Shown one piece after another: positions 1 to 6,984 of a stretch of DNA of 7,782 nucleotides (its first letter is position 1; the number at the start of each line of letters is the position of its first letter). The position numbers were made by a program, and so were the translations under genes. The stretch is from NCBI GenBank assembly GCA_002705125.1, contig PAHQ01000048.1, positions 15,344-23,125 on the forward strand. Reading direction: 5' to 3'. The notes under the pieces were generated by a model. That model saw only the letters and a list, made by a program, of their open reading frames with translations, ran no database searches and had not been told where the DNA came from. The DNA comes from Verrucomicrobiales bacterium (GTDB lineage: Bacteria > Verrucomicrobiota > Verrucomicrobiia > Verrucomicrobiales > DEV007).

Positions 1-958
1 CTTCCCCAAGATTTTGGGCGGCTTTGGCTGCAAGTTTTATAGCCTGCCCTAAAGAACCTTGGGTTCTTTTATTATCAATATTGAAATTGATTTTTCCTCC
101 GCCTCCCATGCCGCCAAAAAGAACTAAATTTTCAGGAACTTGGATTCCTCTAAGAAGGCACTCAATTAAAAATGCAGCAGCAAAATTTGGTGGCGCACTG
201 TCTGCTTGGATTTCATCTATCACAAAATGTACATTTTGATTTACTGGCCAGCCCTCACTAAAATGTTTTCTAGGCAAATAGGTCATAACAGATGTCATCG
301 GTTTAACGGTAAGCTTAGGCTTCGACTCAAAGGTAGCCTGCATGGGACCACTATCATCTGAATCTATAATTTCCGCTCTCACTTCACTCACCACCATGAC
401 TGGAACTTCAGTCGCATGCATCGCTAGGACAACTTTGACGCTCGCTTCAGTTATCTCTGGGTCCAATTCTCTGGGACCTGGCTTTATAGGCAGAATGGCA
501 CCAGGCGAAACAGGATCATAAGTTTTATTACCATCTTCACCAGGCTTAGAACCTTTTGGACTTGTAATAACAAGATCATCAATATTCATTCCCCATTGTT
601 TCGGAGAACGCAGTACGATCTGTATAAAGCTATCTGATTTAACAATTTTACCGTGAACAAAAACTTCTTTACCAATAGTTTCATCTATTCCCCAATTCTC
701 CTTAGAATCAAAAACGTCTGATTTTATATAGAGACGAAACAAACTGTCAGAAAACCATATCCGTATGTCAGCGGTCTGAGGGGAACTATCAGACCTTGTC
801 ACATTACCTTTAATCAATACAGTTTTACCGATTGCCGCTTCGATAGCTTTTTCATCAGTAACATCAATAGGGTCTCCAAGCTTTTTATCGCCTTCTTGAG
901 CAACAACATTGAGGACCGAGAAAGCGGCAATAAAAAGTATCATTATTTGAACCTTCAT
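1..958 (-). CDS. Secreted OB-fold protein with a degenerate Lon (S16)-like domain, 3' end outside the window
   Basis: I do not recognise this as a named gene. The frame is open from an ATG at 958-956 to the window edge, giving 319 residues with no stop. Residues 1-20 form a Sec signal peptide (hydrophobic IMILFIAAFSVLNVVA, likely cleavage before QEGDKK), which supports this start and an exported location. Residues 43-120 read like an OB-fold: GKTVLIKGNV, then alternating hydrophobic strands, then GKEVFVHGKI and IVLRSPKQW. Residues about 173-319 resemble the Lon proteolytic domain in pattern: NVHFVIDEI, ADSAPPNFAAAFLIECLL where Lon has DGPSAG plus a helix, LVLFGGMGGGGKI where Lon has AMTGEITLRG, then an Ala/Lys-rich helix. 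In this by-eye alignment the catalytic Ser position is Pro, so protease activity is doubtful. The gene begins 36 nt after the trpB stop and could be co-transcribed. No Shine-Dalgarno is visible. The reading frame is certain; the domain calls are inference. Confidence 0.85.
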   Translation of the reverse strand, partial: MKVQIMILFIAAFSVLNVVAQEGDKKLGDPIDVTDEKAIEAAIGKTVLIKGNVTRSDSSPQTADIRIWFSDSLFRLYIKSDVFDSKENWGIDETIGKEVFVHGKIVKSDSFIQIVLRSPKQWGMNIDDLVITSPKGSKPGEDGNKTYDPVSPGAILPIKPGPRELDPEITEASVKVVLAMHATEVPVMVVSEVRAEIIDSDDSGPMQATFESKPKLTVKPMTSVMTYLPRKHFSEGWPVNQNVHFVIDEIQADSAPPNFAAAFLIECLLRGIQVPENLVLFGGMGGGGKINFNIDNKRTQGSLGQAIKLAAKAAQNLGE

Positions 959-994
959 GAAATTTTGTGAGTTTTGATAGGGGGTTTTATTAGT

Positions 995-2212
995 TTAACC
1001 AAAAACATCTTCGCCAAAAATTGCCTTTGCTGCCTGAGCAACATCTTTATCGCCCCTACCAGAGCAATTGCAGATAATTAAGCCATTATTACCAAGTTTA
1101 GGAGCGAGCTTTCTTACACCTGCAAGCCCATGCGCCGTTTCTAAGGCTGGTATTATTCCCTCAACAGTAGAAACTTCTTGGAAAGCTTCCAAGGCCTCAT
1201 CATCAGTTGCAAAGGTGTATTCAGCCCGACCTACATCCTTAAGGTTAGCATGTTCGGGACCCACGGCGGCATAATCAAGGCCAGCAGAAACAGAATGAGT
1301 TAACTCAATTTGACCATCGTCATCAGACAACAGCCAGGTTTTAGTTCCTTGCAGAACACCCAGCTTTCCACCCTGAAATCTGGCCGCATGATCACCTCGT
1401 TTTATACCTCGGCCCCCTGCTTCTACTCCTAGCATCTTAACCGACTCATCAGATAAAAAAGGATGAAATAAACCCATCGCATTACTTCCCCCCCCAACAC
1501 AAGCAACCAAGTAATCCGGTAATCTCTCTTCTCTTTCTAAAATTTGCTTTCTTGCCTCTTCTCCAATGACACGATGAAAATCTCTTACCATCATTGGATA
1601 AGGGTGTGAGCCGAGGGCTGAACCAAGTATATAATGCGTACTTCTAACGTTGGTTACCCAGTCACGCATAGCTTCATTGACTGCCTCTTTAAGAGTTCTT
1701 TGTCCAGCAGTTACTCCACGAACTTCAGCACCTAGAAATCTCATCCTTGCGACATTTAAGGCCTGTCTCTCCATGTCCACTTCTCCCATATATATGACAC
1801 AATCAAAACCAAAACGCGCACAAACAGTGGCGGTAGCGACTCCGTGCTGTCCAGCTCCCGTCTCTGCAATGATGCGATTCTTTCCAAGTCTCTTTGCTAA
1901 TAAAATCTGGCCCATAGCATTATTTATTTTATGGGCGCCAGTATGTAGAAGGTCCTCTCTCTTTAAATAAATCTTGGCACCTCCTAAAAGATCCGTCCAC
2001 CTCTCTGCAAATGTAAGAGGAGTGGGTCTGCCCACATACTCTCTTAACATATAATCCAAATCTGCTTGGAATTGAGGATCCGACTTAGCAGCCTCATATT
2101 CTTTTGTCAGCTCTTCTAAGGCTGCCATAAGAGTTTCAGGCACAAACATGCCTCCGTAAGTGCCAAAATGGCCTTTTGAATCAGGAAGTTCTTCGATGAG
2201 AGGGCTAGGCAT
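995..2212 (-). CDS. trpB: Tryptophan synthase beta subunit
   Basis: This cytoplasmic PLP enzyme condenses indole with L-serine to give L-tryptophan, normally in an alpha2-beta2 complex with TrpA. The 405-residue protein is full length for the family. It opens with the typical [15 protein letters not shown] (residues 14-28). The PLP-binding lysine is K95 in [10 protein letters not shown], the catalytic glutamate is E117 in AETGAGQHG, and the phosphate-binding loop is GGGSNA at 240-245. The C-terminal NCSGRGDKD motif is present, so it should be active. There is no sign of the longer TrpB2 form. The ATG at 2212 gives the normal N-terminus and lies about 15 nt below a strong promoter -10 box. No trpA, trpF or trpC is adjacent: upstream is a divergent propeller gene, downstream an unrelated secreted protein. 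I see no Trp attenuator or T-box in the short leader. Confidence 0.98.
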   Translation of the reverse strand: MPSPLIEELPDSKGHFGTYGGMFVPETLMAALEELTKEYEAAKSDPQFQADLDYMLREYVGRPTPLTFAERWTDLLGGAKIYLKREDLLHTGAHKINNAMGQILLAKRLGKNRIIAETGAGQHGVATATVCARFGFDCVIYMGEVDMERQALNVARMRFLGAEVRGVTAGQRTLKEAVNEAMRDWVTNVRSTHYILGSALGSHPYPMMVRDFHRVIGEEARKQILEREERLPDYLVACVGGGSNAMGLFHPFLSDESVKMLGVEAGGRGIKRGDHAARFQGGKLGVLQGTKTWLLSDDDGQIELTHSVSAGLDYAAVGPEHANLKDVGRAEYTFATDDEALEAFQEVSTVEGIIPALETAHGLAGVRKLAPKLGNNGLIICNCSGRGDKDVAQAAKAIFGEDVFG

Positions 2213-2226
2213 TGTAAATTTTTATA

Positions 2227-2255
2227 ATAATACGCTCACAGATCGATTGTATCAA
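2227..2255 (-). promoter_or_regulatory. Sigma70-type promoter for trpB
   Basis: On the minus strand there is a -35 box TTGATA (2255-2250), a spacer of exactly 17 nt, and a -10 box TATTAT (2232-2227). Each box differs from the consensus at one position. Transcription should begin near 2220, leaving a leader of only about 8 nt before the trpB ATG at 2212, with no Shine-Dalgarno sequence. A second AT-rich hexamer immediately downstream (TATAAA) could shift the start slightly. The leader is too short for an attenuator, so any regulation would have to act at initiation. Confidence 0.6.
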
Positions 2256-2268
2256 ATATCTATAAAAA

Positions 2269-2297
2269 TTATCGTTCATAGGAATTTTGCTTATGAT
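2269..2297 (+). promoter_or_regulatory. Candidate promoter for the propeller gene
   Basis: A -10-like TATGAT (2292-2297, five of six consensus bases) lies 17 nt downstream of a weak -35-like TTATCG (2269-2274, three of six). It faces the plus-strand gene and would give a leader of about 30 nt. Its -35 box is about 13 bp from that of the trpB promoter, so the two would be back to back. The weak -35 makes this a tentative call. Confidence 0.3.
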
Positions 2298-2333
2298 CGT
2301 GACTAATTTTAGATGAGAAGCTATGTTTAGACC

Positions 2334-3572
2334 ATGAATTTTAAGTTTTTAACGGTATTTCTCTTATTTACGCACCTCGGACTGCTCATGAAATTAGCGT
2401 CAGCGCAAGAATGGACGCAATTTCGTGGAACCGGAACTATGGGTCACTCCTCCGACAAAAATGTTCCTTCAAAGATTACAGAAAAAGAAATTAAGTGGGC
2501 ATTAGATCTACCGGGAACTGGTCATTCCTCGCCGGTGGTTTGGGGTAACTCCATTTTCTTAACCGTCTCATCGAAGAAAGCCCAGGGAACTCGTTTCGTT
2601 ATGGCATTATCATTGGACACTGGAAAAGAAAAGTGGCGTAATAAACAAACACATAAAATTTACCGACAGCACCGATTTAATGATTTTTCTTCTTCTACAC
2701 CCTGCTGTGACAAGGACAGGGTTTATGTAGCATGGACTTCTCCAGATGGCGTTGAAGCAATTGCTCTGGATCATAATGGTAAAGAAGTATGGAAAAAAAA
2801 GCTTGGTAAATTTTATGCTAAACATGGCAGCTCAGCTTCTCCTGTTCTCGCCGGGGGATCGTTAGTCATCGGAAGTCATGGCGAAGAAGGAAAAAGCTAT
2901 GTAGTTGGTCTCAATCCTGAAAACGGCGTCGAACGATGGCGCATTGACCGTGACTCAAATGATAAAGGAGCATACAGCACTCCAGTTTTTAGAACTGCTG
3001 ATGATGGCACAGAGGAGCTCATTTTCAGTAGTACCGCTCATGGTATCACAGCCATTGATCCAAGAAGCGGAAAAATTCGTTGGGAACATGATGCCGGCTT
3101 TTCACAGAGGTGCGTTGGTGGCCCGGTAATTTCTGGAAACACAATCTTTGTCTCCGCTGGTTCGGGTTCTGGAGGTAAGGAGTCAGCAGTCGTTCGCGTA
3201 AAATCGAAAAAACCCTCGGTCGCTTGGGAAGCAGGCCTCAAGGGATTACCTTATGTTCCAACAGGCATATCCCATAAAGGAATGATTTTCCTTCTTAATG
3301 ATGGTGGAGTCATGACGTGCAGAAGTGCGAAAGATGGTAAGGTGCATTGGCAAGAAAGAGTTGTCGGAGCTCCTTACAGCTCTCCCATAATCATCAATGA
3401 CAGGATTTATTGTTGTAGCAAAGAAGGTGAATTAAATGTTCTTAGCGCCACTAATAAATTAGAGCCTGTTAGTTCATACAAATTTGATGACGGTATATAT
3501 GCAACTCCCGCCGTAGCAAATGGCAATTTGTTGGTGCGGACATTCTCCAAAATTTATTGTATTTCTAAGTAA
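2334..3572 (+). CDS. Exported PQQ-like beta-propeller repeat protein
   Basis: The 412-residue protein has a signal peptide at residues 1-24 (cleavage likely after LASA, before QEWTQF), which fixes the ATG at 2334. The mature part begins with the WTQFRG motif common in secreted PQQ-like/BamB-like propellers of Verrucomicrobiota and Planctomycetota. Blade repeats follow, with recurring patterns such as GHSSPVVWGNSIFLT (63-77), ALSLDTGKEKWR (91-102), AIDPRSGKIRW (240-250), VGGPVISGNTIFVSAG (261-276) and YSSPIIINDRIYCC (348-361). The domain usually scaffolds protein or ligand binding. I see no catalytic residues that would justify calling it a quinoprotein dehydrogenase, and no lipobox, so it is probably periplasmic or secreted rather than a BamB lipoprotein. 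Adjacent cysteines occur at 124-125 and 360-361. A weak GAGAAG (2315-2320) lies 13 nt before the start. The gene converges on the OmpA-like gene with a 5-bp gap. Its partner and substrate are unknown. Confidence 0.9.
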   Translation: MNFKFLTVFLLFTHLGLLMKLASAQEWTQFRGTGTMGHSSDKNVPSKITEKEIKWALDLPGTGHSSPVVWGNSIFLTVSSKKAQGTRFVMALSLDTGKEKWRNKQTHKIYRQHRFNDFSSSTPCCDKDRVYVAWTSPDGVEAIALDHNGKEVWKKKLGKFYAKHGSSASPVLAGGSLVIGSHGEEGKSYVVGLNPENGVERWRIDRDSNDKGAYSTPVFRTADDGTEELIFSSTAHGITAIDPRSGKIRWEHDAGFSQRCVGGPVISGNTIFVSAGSGSGGKESAVVRVKSKKPSVAWEAGLKGLPYVPTGISHKGMIFLLNDGGVMTCRSAKDGKVHWQERVVGAPYSSPIIINDRIYCCSKEGELNVLSATNKLEPVSSYKFDDGIYATPAVANGNLLVRTFSKIYCISK

Positions 3573-3577
3573 ATTAA

Positions 3578-4801
3578 CTAGTCCAACCAGATCTCAACGC
3601 GCCGGTTATAACTCCTTCCAATTGGGTTGTCGTTACCATTAGCAAGGCGATTGGGCAACCATTCCTCGGATTCACCTTTTCCTAAAATAGAGATATTTCT
3701 AGGCTTAATTCCTCCAGAAATAAGGAGATTTCTTACATTTTCGGCCCTTTCGAGGGAAAGATTTAAATTATATTTATCAGTACCTATCTCATCAGCATGC
3801 CCATGAATCTTAACGGCCTTTGCTGGCATTTCTCTAAGTACATCAGTGAGGATTTGAAGTTGTTTTTGAGCTCTCGGATGAAGATCCGAGCTCTTAAAAT
3901 CGAAATAAATAACAACGCAATCACCGGAACCTAGATCCGTCCTTATTGGGACATAAGGAACACTGGTGTCTTCGGGAGAAAAATATGAAGTAAAAGCCTC
4001 ATCAAGATAAATTCTATTTATTTTCCATGAATCATAATCCTTTGAAGTTTGACGTTCTAATCTAACCTTAAAATGAAATGACTTTCTGTCATCAATGGAA
4101 TCTAAATGAATTCTTAAAGTAACAAGGTTCGAATTTGCTTCGACTATTTCAAATGGCTTCTCTTCAGAAGTTTTAAATCTAGCACCTTCAATCATTATAC
4201 AAAGCCCGGCTATTTGTTCAGCGAGAGCTCCACCAGACAAACAATATGAAATTGCACTTTCATAATTAAGTTCACTCAGTGCAGTAATAAAGTAATCCGC
4301 GATATAGAATACATCATCCTCATAAAGAATTTCTATGCTTTTATCATTTAAACCTAATGTATTAAAAGATTCATTTTGTAAACGTTTAGGAAGAATTATT
4401 TTTGTAATCTCTTGTTTGCCAGATACTGATTTTTTTACTTCAACGTGTAAACGATCGATTGTATCAACTTTATTGTCATCGCTAGAGACCTCATCTATTT
4501 GTAAGGAAAACCTTTCTAAATCGTCATTCTTAGAAATCGGATAAACATTTTTAATTTGAAGTTTTTCGATTCCCTTACTCTTGAGAGTATTTTGAAAACT
4601 CTCGATTAGGTCTTCATCTTTATCTACTGCCTCTGCTTTCTTATTTGTTACGTCCAGAGACTCTTGTTTATTCGATTTATTAACGGCTAAGACATAATTT
4701 AAAAAACCAATAAAACCAATAAAGGTAACTAAGATGAATGCTCTAACGACATCAGATGAATCGGATGAATACCTTGCTATCATATAATTATTGTTTAGCA
4801 A
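3578..4801 (-). CDS. Inner-membrane-anchored OmpA-like peptidoglycan-binding protein
   Basis: The 407-residue protein has one membrane segment near the N-terminus (about residues 21-40, AFILVTFIGFIGFLNYVLAV) and no cleavable signal. A charged linker follows (41-75), then a mixed domain (about 155-275), possibly NTF2-like, ending in the pattern SWKINRIYLDEAF. The C-terminal OmpA domain (about 293-407) binds peptidoglycan in this family: it carries HGHADEIG and an exact N-x2-LS-x2-RA-x2-V-x3-L signature at 345-360. D337 and R352 are spaced 15 apart, as are the diaminopimelate-contacting Asp and Arg of E. coli OmpA. The layout recalls MotB, but the membrane segment has no Asp, so a stator role is unlikely. 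The start is uncertain: TTG at 4801 has AAGGA seven nt upstream, whereas ATG at 4783 (residue 7) has none. I chose TTG. It is last in the exbB-exbD-tonB-TPR block, 54 nt after the TPR gene. Confidence 0.9.
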   Translation of the reverse strand: MLNNNYMIARYSSDSSDVVRAFILVTFIGFIGFLNYVLAVNKSNKQESLDVTNKKAEAVDKDEDLIESFQNTLKSKGIEKLQIKNVYPISKNDDLERFSLQIDEVSSDDNKVDTIDRLHVEVKKSVSGKQEITKIILPKRLQNESFNTLGLNDKSIEILYEDDVFYIADYFITALSELNYESAISYCLSGGALAEQIAGLCIMIEGARFKTSEEKPFEIVEANSNLVTLRIHLDSIDDRKSFHFKVRLERQTSKDYDSWKINRIYLDEAFTSYFSPEDTSVPYVPIRTDLGSGDCVVIYFDFKSSDLHPRAQKQLQILTDVLREMPAKAVKIHGHADEIGTDKYNLNLSLERAENVRNLLISGGIKPRNISILGKGESEEWLPNRLANGNDNPIGRSYNRRVEIWLD

Positions 4802-4803
4802 GA

Positions 4804-4831
4804 TTCAGTCCTTTCTTAATTAAGGACTGAA
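4804..4831 (-). promoter_or_regulatory. Stem-loop burying the Shine-Dalgarno of the OmpA-like gene
   Basis: A perfect 10-bp inverted repeat (TTCAGTCCTT and AAGGACTGAA on the minus strand) encloses an 8-nt loop, AATTAAGA. The 3' arm contains AAGGA (4813-4809), exactly 7 nt before the TTG start at 4801, and the 5' arm holds its complement TCCTT. In the folded RNA the ribosome site would be paired. It does not look like an intrinsic terminator in either direction: the minus-strand run of T residues precedes the hairpin, and on the plus strand it is followed by A residues. A role in tuning translation or in mRNA processing between the TPR and OmpA-like genes is inference; the repeat itself is directly visible. 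Confidence 0.6.
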
Positions 4832-4855
4832 AAAAATAACAAGCCTATTCTCTGC

Positions 4856-6229
4856 TCAGTTTCTTTCGTATAATTTAGAAAGCCTTTCCACACTATTGAT
4901 GTATTCCTCAAGTGCCTTATGAGGCTCTAAATTCTGAGCTTTTTTTAATGCAGAAAGTGCTTTTTTATAATCACCCCTAGAAACGTAAACTTCCCCTATC
5001 CGACGCTCTGCGCGAGCTGTAAATCCCTGGACTGGAACGACTTGTTCTAGTAACATTAAACCTTTCTCTTCCTCTTTATTACCCAAGAAATATTCTGACA
5101 ATGTGAATAACACTTCTCCATCAAGGGGATCTTTTCTAATAATGCTTTCTAGGCGCTTTGCTGCTTTATCACGGTCTCCAAGGTTCATCTGAATAATGGC
5201 ATCAGCACGCTCAAAACGATGATTGATATTGTCATCCTTATTTATTTTATCTTTAAAATAAGCCACAGCTTTAATATCACCGCTAAGCTTATCAGCTAGA
5301 GTCCATAGGCGATACTGTAAAAGGTAGTCAATAGCTTTAGCTAACTGGCTTATAGCGACGGCCTCTGGATCCTCCAAAGATTTCTTATAACAATTCATTG
5401 CTTGATTCGAAAGCTCTTCATTAAGGTAGAGATGGCCAAGTGTAATCATTGCAACAGGATCTAATCCTCGTAGCCTTCTGGCTGCTTCAAGATCGGCGAT
5501 TGCTCGAACAGATTCTCCTTGTTGCATTCTTATGTTAGCCAAATTCACCCATATTCCAACGCGCTTTGGTTCATCGATAAGTATTCCTTCATAGATTGAA
5601 GCCGCTTTTTCCAAGCTACCTAATTTCATTAGTGCTGTTGCTTCTCCTACTTGCCACTGAATCTCTTTTGGCATTGTTAATTTGGCCATCCTGTATGCTT
5701 GAAGAGCATCATTGGGCTTACCTGATTGATTTAAACAATAACCAAGGAGACCCATTGTAAGACCATCTTGTGCACCAAGCTCTATGGCTCTTCTTAGTGA
5801 AGGTTCAGCTTTTATAAAATCTCCCTCTTGAACATGAGCTATCGCTATGTTGCGGTGTGCGTCACGAAAATTAGGCTGCAACTTTATCGCCTTTGTAAAA
5901 TTAGTTATCGATGCCGGTGCTTGCCCTTGTTCAAAAAGCAAACTTGCGAGATTAAATAGTAAAGCAGGACTATCATCGGTGAGGGCGTTTTCTGAAAGAA
6001 TAGATATTGCACCTTTTCTATCCTTCTTACCCATATTTTCTGCGACTGATTCAAGGACCTTCTTTTCTTCGGGACTCAGTTTGGGTTCAATCCTCGAATC
6101 AACCCCATATGATGCCGTATATGCCTTTAAAAAGGATTCTGACTGCCAGATGGGATCAATAGGGAGTTGCGATGCAAAGCTCGCTCCTATCGTGAAAATT
6201 AAAGCAATAATGATTTTGTGGTATAACAT
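4856..6229 (-). CDS. Periplasmic TPR-repeat protein of the TonB cluster
   Basis: I place the start at the ATG at 6229, giving 457 residues, because it begins a clean signal peptide (MLYHKIIIALIFTIGASFAS, cleavage before QLPIDP) and forms a TGATG overlap with the tonB stop. An in-frame ATG at 6259 would add 10 residues, disrupt the signal and overlap tonB by 31 nt, so it is less likely. The mature protein is mostly helical TPR repeats. Clear units lie around 88-120 (LLFNLASLLFEQGQAP then AIKLQPN), 124-151, 158-186, 226-252 and 405-436 (RIGEVYVSRGDYKKALSALK), with more divergent repeats between about 260 and 400. TPRs mediate protein-protein contacts and carry no catalysis here. A TPR gene directly after tonB is a known feature of TonB2-type clusters, so the partner is probably the TonB complex or a substrate receptor. 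Translation is likely coupled to tonB. Confidence 0.93.
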   Translation of the reverse strand: MLYHKIIIALIFTIGASFASQLPIDPIWQSESFLKAYTASYGVDSRIEPKLSPEEKKVLESVAENMGKKDRKGAISILSENALTDDSPALLFNLASLLFEQGQAPASITNFTKAIKLQPNFRDAHRNIAIAHVQEGDFIKAEPSLRRAIELGAQDGLTMGLLGYCLNQSGKPNDALQAYRMAKLTMPKEIQWQVGEATALMKLGSLEKAASIYEGILIDEPKRVGIWVNLANIRMQQGESVRAIADLEAARRLRGLDPVAMITLGHLYLNEELSNQAMNCYKKSLEDPEAVAISQLAKAIDYLLQYRLWTLADKLSGDIKAVAYFKDKINKDDNINHRFERADAIIQMNLGDRDKAAKRLESIIRKDPLDGEVLFTLSEYFLGNKEEEKGLMLLEQVVPVQGFTARAERRIGEVYVSRGDYKKALSALKKAQNLEPHKALEEYINSVERLSKLYERN

Positions 6230-6969
6230 CAATTTGGTGGCTGCAAAGTCATTGGCCAACGGTAAAGGGCTTCAACAGATTTACCATCTTTCTTGGGTGC
6301 TGAAAACCTTGCACGAGAAGCAAATGAAGATGCCATCTTAGTGAGTTCGGGGTGGGAACTGGAAATAACTCGCCTTACTTTCACCCTTCCACTCATGGAA
6401 ATACTAACCTCCAAAATAACCGTGCCGCTTCGAATTCCTCGCCTAAGCAAGGCAGAAGGGTATCTAGTTGAAGGTCTATTAAGAAGCCGAGGCCTTGAAT
6501 CTAAATCACCAACCGAAACTGGACCCTGAACCTGAGGTTTAGGAACGGTATTTAACGAAGGCTTTGCGGCCACTGGAGCCGTCACAGGGATTGGAGCAGG
6601 TTCTGCATTAGGAATAAAATCCAATTCAAATTCAGTGTTCCTCATTGTGAGATCAATCCGGGGGTCAAGTGTAGCTACTACAGGCGGTGCTATACTCTCA
6701 ATTTGCATTTCAAGCCTAGGAAGAGAAGGAGGCGGGGGCGGGGGCGGGGGCGTAGATTCTTGAATCTCAATTGGAGGCGGAGGCGGGGGCGCCATTTCCT
6801 CGAGAGTTTCCACCATTCGAATAGTTTGCTCAGGTAACCTCTTCGCATCAAGCAAACGCATCAATATAAGGAAAGTGAGAAGTAAACAAACTAGGAAAGC
6901 GGCACCTACCAGTCTACTCAGTAGGCTTACAAGTATTGCTCTTAATGAATTTTTTCCAGTGAGTTGCAT
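6229..6969 (-). CDS. tonB: TonB-family energy transducer (TonB2-type)
   Basis: TonB spans the periplasm and passes proton-motive force from ExbBD to outer-membrane TonB-dependent transporters. The 246-residue protein has an N-terminal uncleaved membrane anchor (about residues 21-39, VGAAFLVCLLLTFLILMRL), then two polyproline runs (61-66 and 74-81) within a Pro-rich linker to about residue 165. The C-terminal TonB domain (about 167-243) shows the expected pattern: RYPSALLRRGIRSGTVILEV, SGRVKVRRVISSSHPEL, RARFSAPKKDGKSV and a final RWPMTL strand. Length and architecture suit the short TonB2 type. It starts 15 nt after the exbD stop with no Shine-Dalgarno visible, and its TGA overlaps the TPR start by one nt. 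Whether it serves iron, vitamin or polysaccharide uptake cannot be told, as no receptor gene is in the window. Confidence 0.95.
   Translation of the reverse strand: MQLTGKNSLRAILVSLLSRLVGAAFLVCLLLTFLILMRLLDAKRLPEQTIRMVETLEEMAPPPPPPIEIQESTPPPPPPPPSLPRLEMQIESIAPPVVATLDPRIDLTMRNTEFELDFIPNAEPAPIPVTAPVAAKPSLNTVPKPQVQGPVSVGDLDSRPRLLNRPSTRYPSALLRRGIRSGTVILEVSISMSGRVKVRRVISSSHPELTKMASSFASRARFSAPKKDGKSVEALYRWPMTLQPPN
6727..6789 (-). repeat. Two GC-rich polyproline tracts inside tonB
   Basis: Two low-complexity tracts, built on CCCCCG/CCGCCT units on the coding strand, encode eight prolines (6727-6750) and six prolines (6772-6789). They stand out as G/C homopolymer-rich islands in otherwise AT-leaning sequence. 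Such units can change length by replication slippage; loss or gain of six bases would keep the frame. Runs of this length normally need EF-P for efficient translation. Confidence 0.85.
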
Positions 6970-6984
6970 ATAATTTTGAAAAAA

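Noticed and set aside
24..239. A 71-codon plus-strand open frame at the left edge
   Set aside because: The minus-strand frame with signal peptide and domain structure runs through the whole region; this frame has composition typical of an antisense shadow.
959..994. A promoter in the trpB to OB/Lon-like gap (TTGGTT, 17 nt, TATCAA on the minus strand)
   Set aside because: The spacing is right but the boxes match consensus at only three and four of six positions, and the -35 overlaps the trpB end; not strong enough to list.
1650..1970. A 106-codon plus-strand open frame inside trpB
   Set aside because: trpB is unmistakable on the other strand across the whole span, including catalytic motifs.
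2241..2255. An exact 15-base match (GATCGATTGTATCAA) between the divergent intergenic region and 4453-4467
   Set aside because: The second copy is inside the OmpA-like coding sequence, encodes ordinary residues and has no flanking similarity; one such match in a window of this size is compatible with chance.
2334..3572. The propeller protein as BamB or a quinoprotein dehydrogenase
   Set aside because: There is no lipoprotein lipobox, no bam gene context, and no recognisable PQQ or metal-site residues beyond cysteine pairs; a general PQQ-like repeat call is as far as the sequence allows.
3578..4801. The OmpA-like protein as a MotB or flagellar stator subunit
   Set aside because: The membrane helix has no Asp, no MotA-like gene is adjacent, and the neighbours are TonB-system genes.
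4804..4831. The inverted repeat as a Rho-independent terminator
   Set aside because: No T-run follows the hairpin in either direction: on the minus strand the T residues come before it and TCTTGC follows, and on the plus strand A residues follow.
5847..6341. A 164-codon open frame on the plus strand, opposite the TPR and tonB genes
   Set aside because: It lies antisense to two well-supported genes, has no recognisable domain or signal, and spans the coupled tonB/TPR junction; it is a shadow frame.
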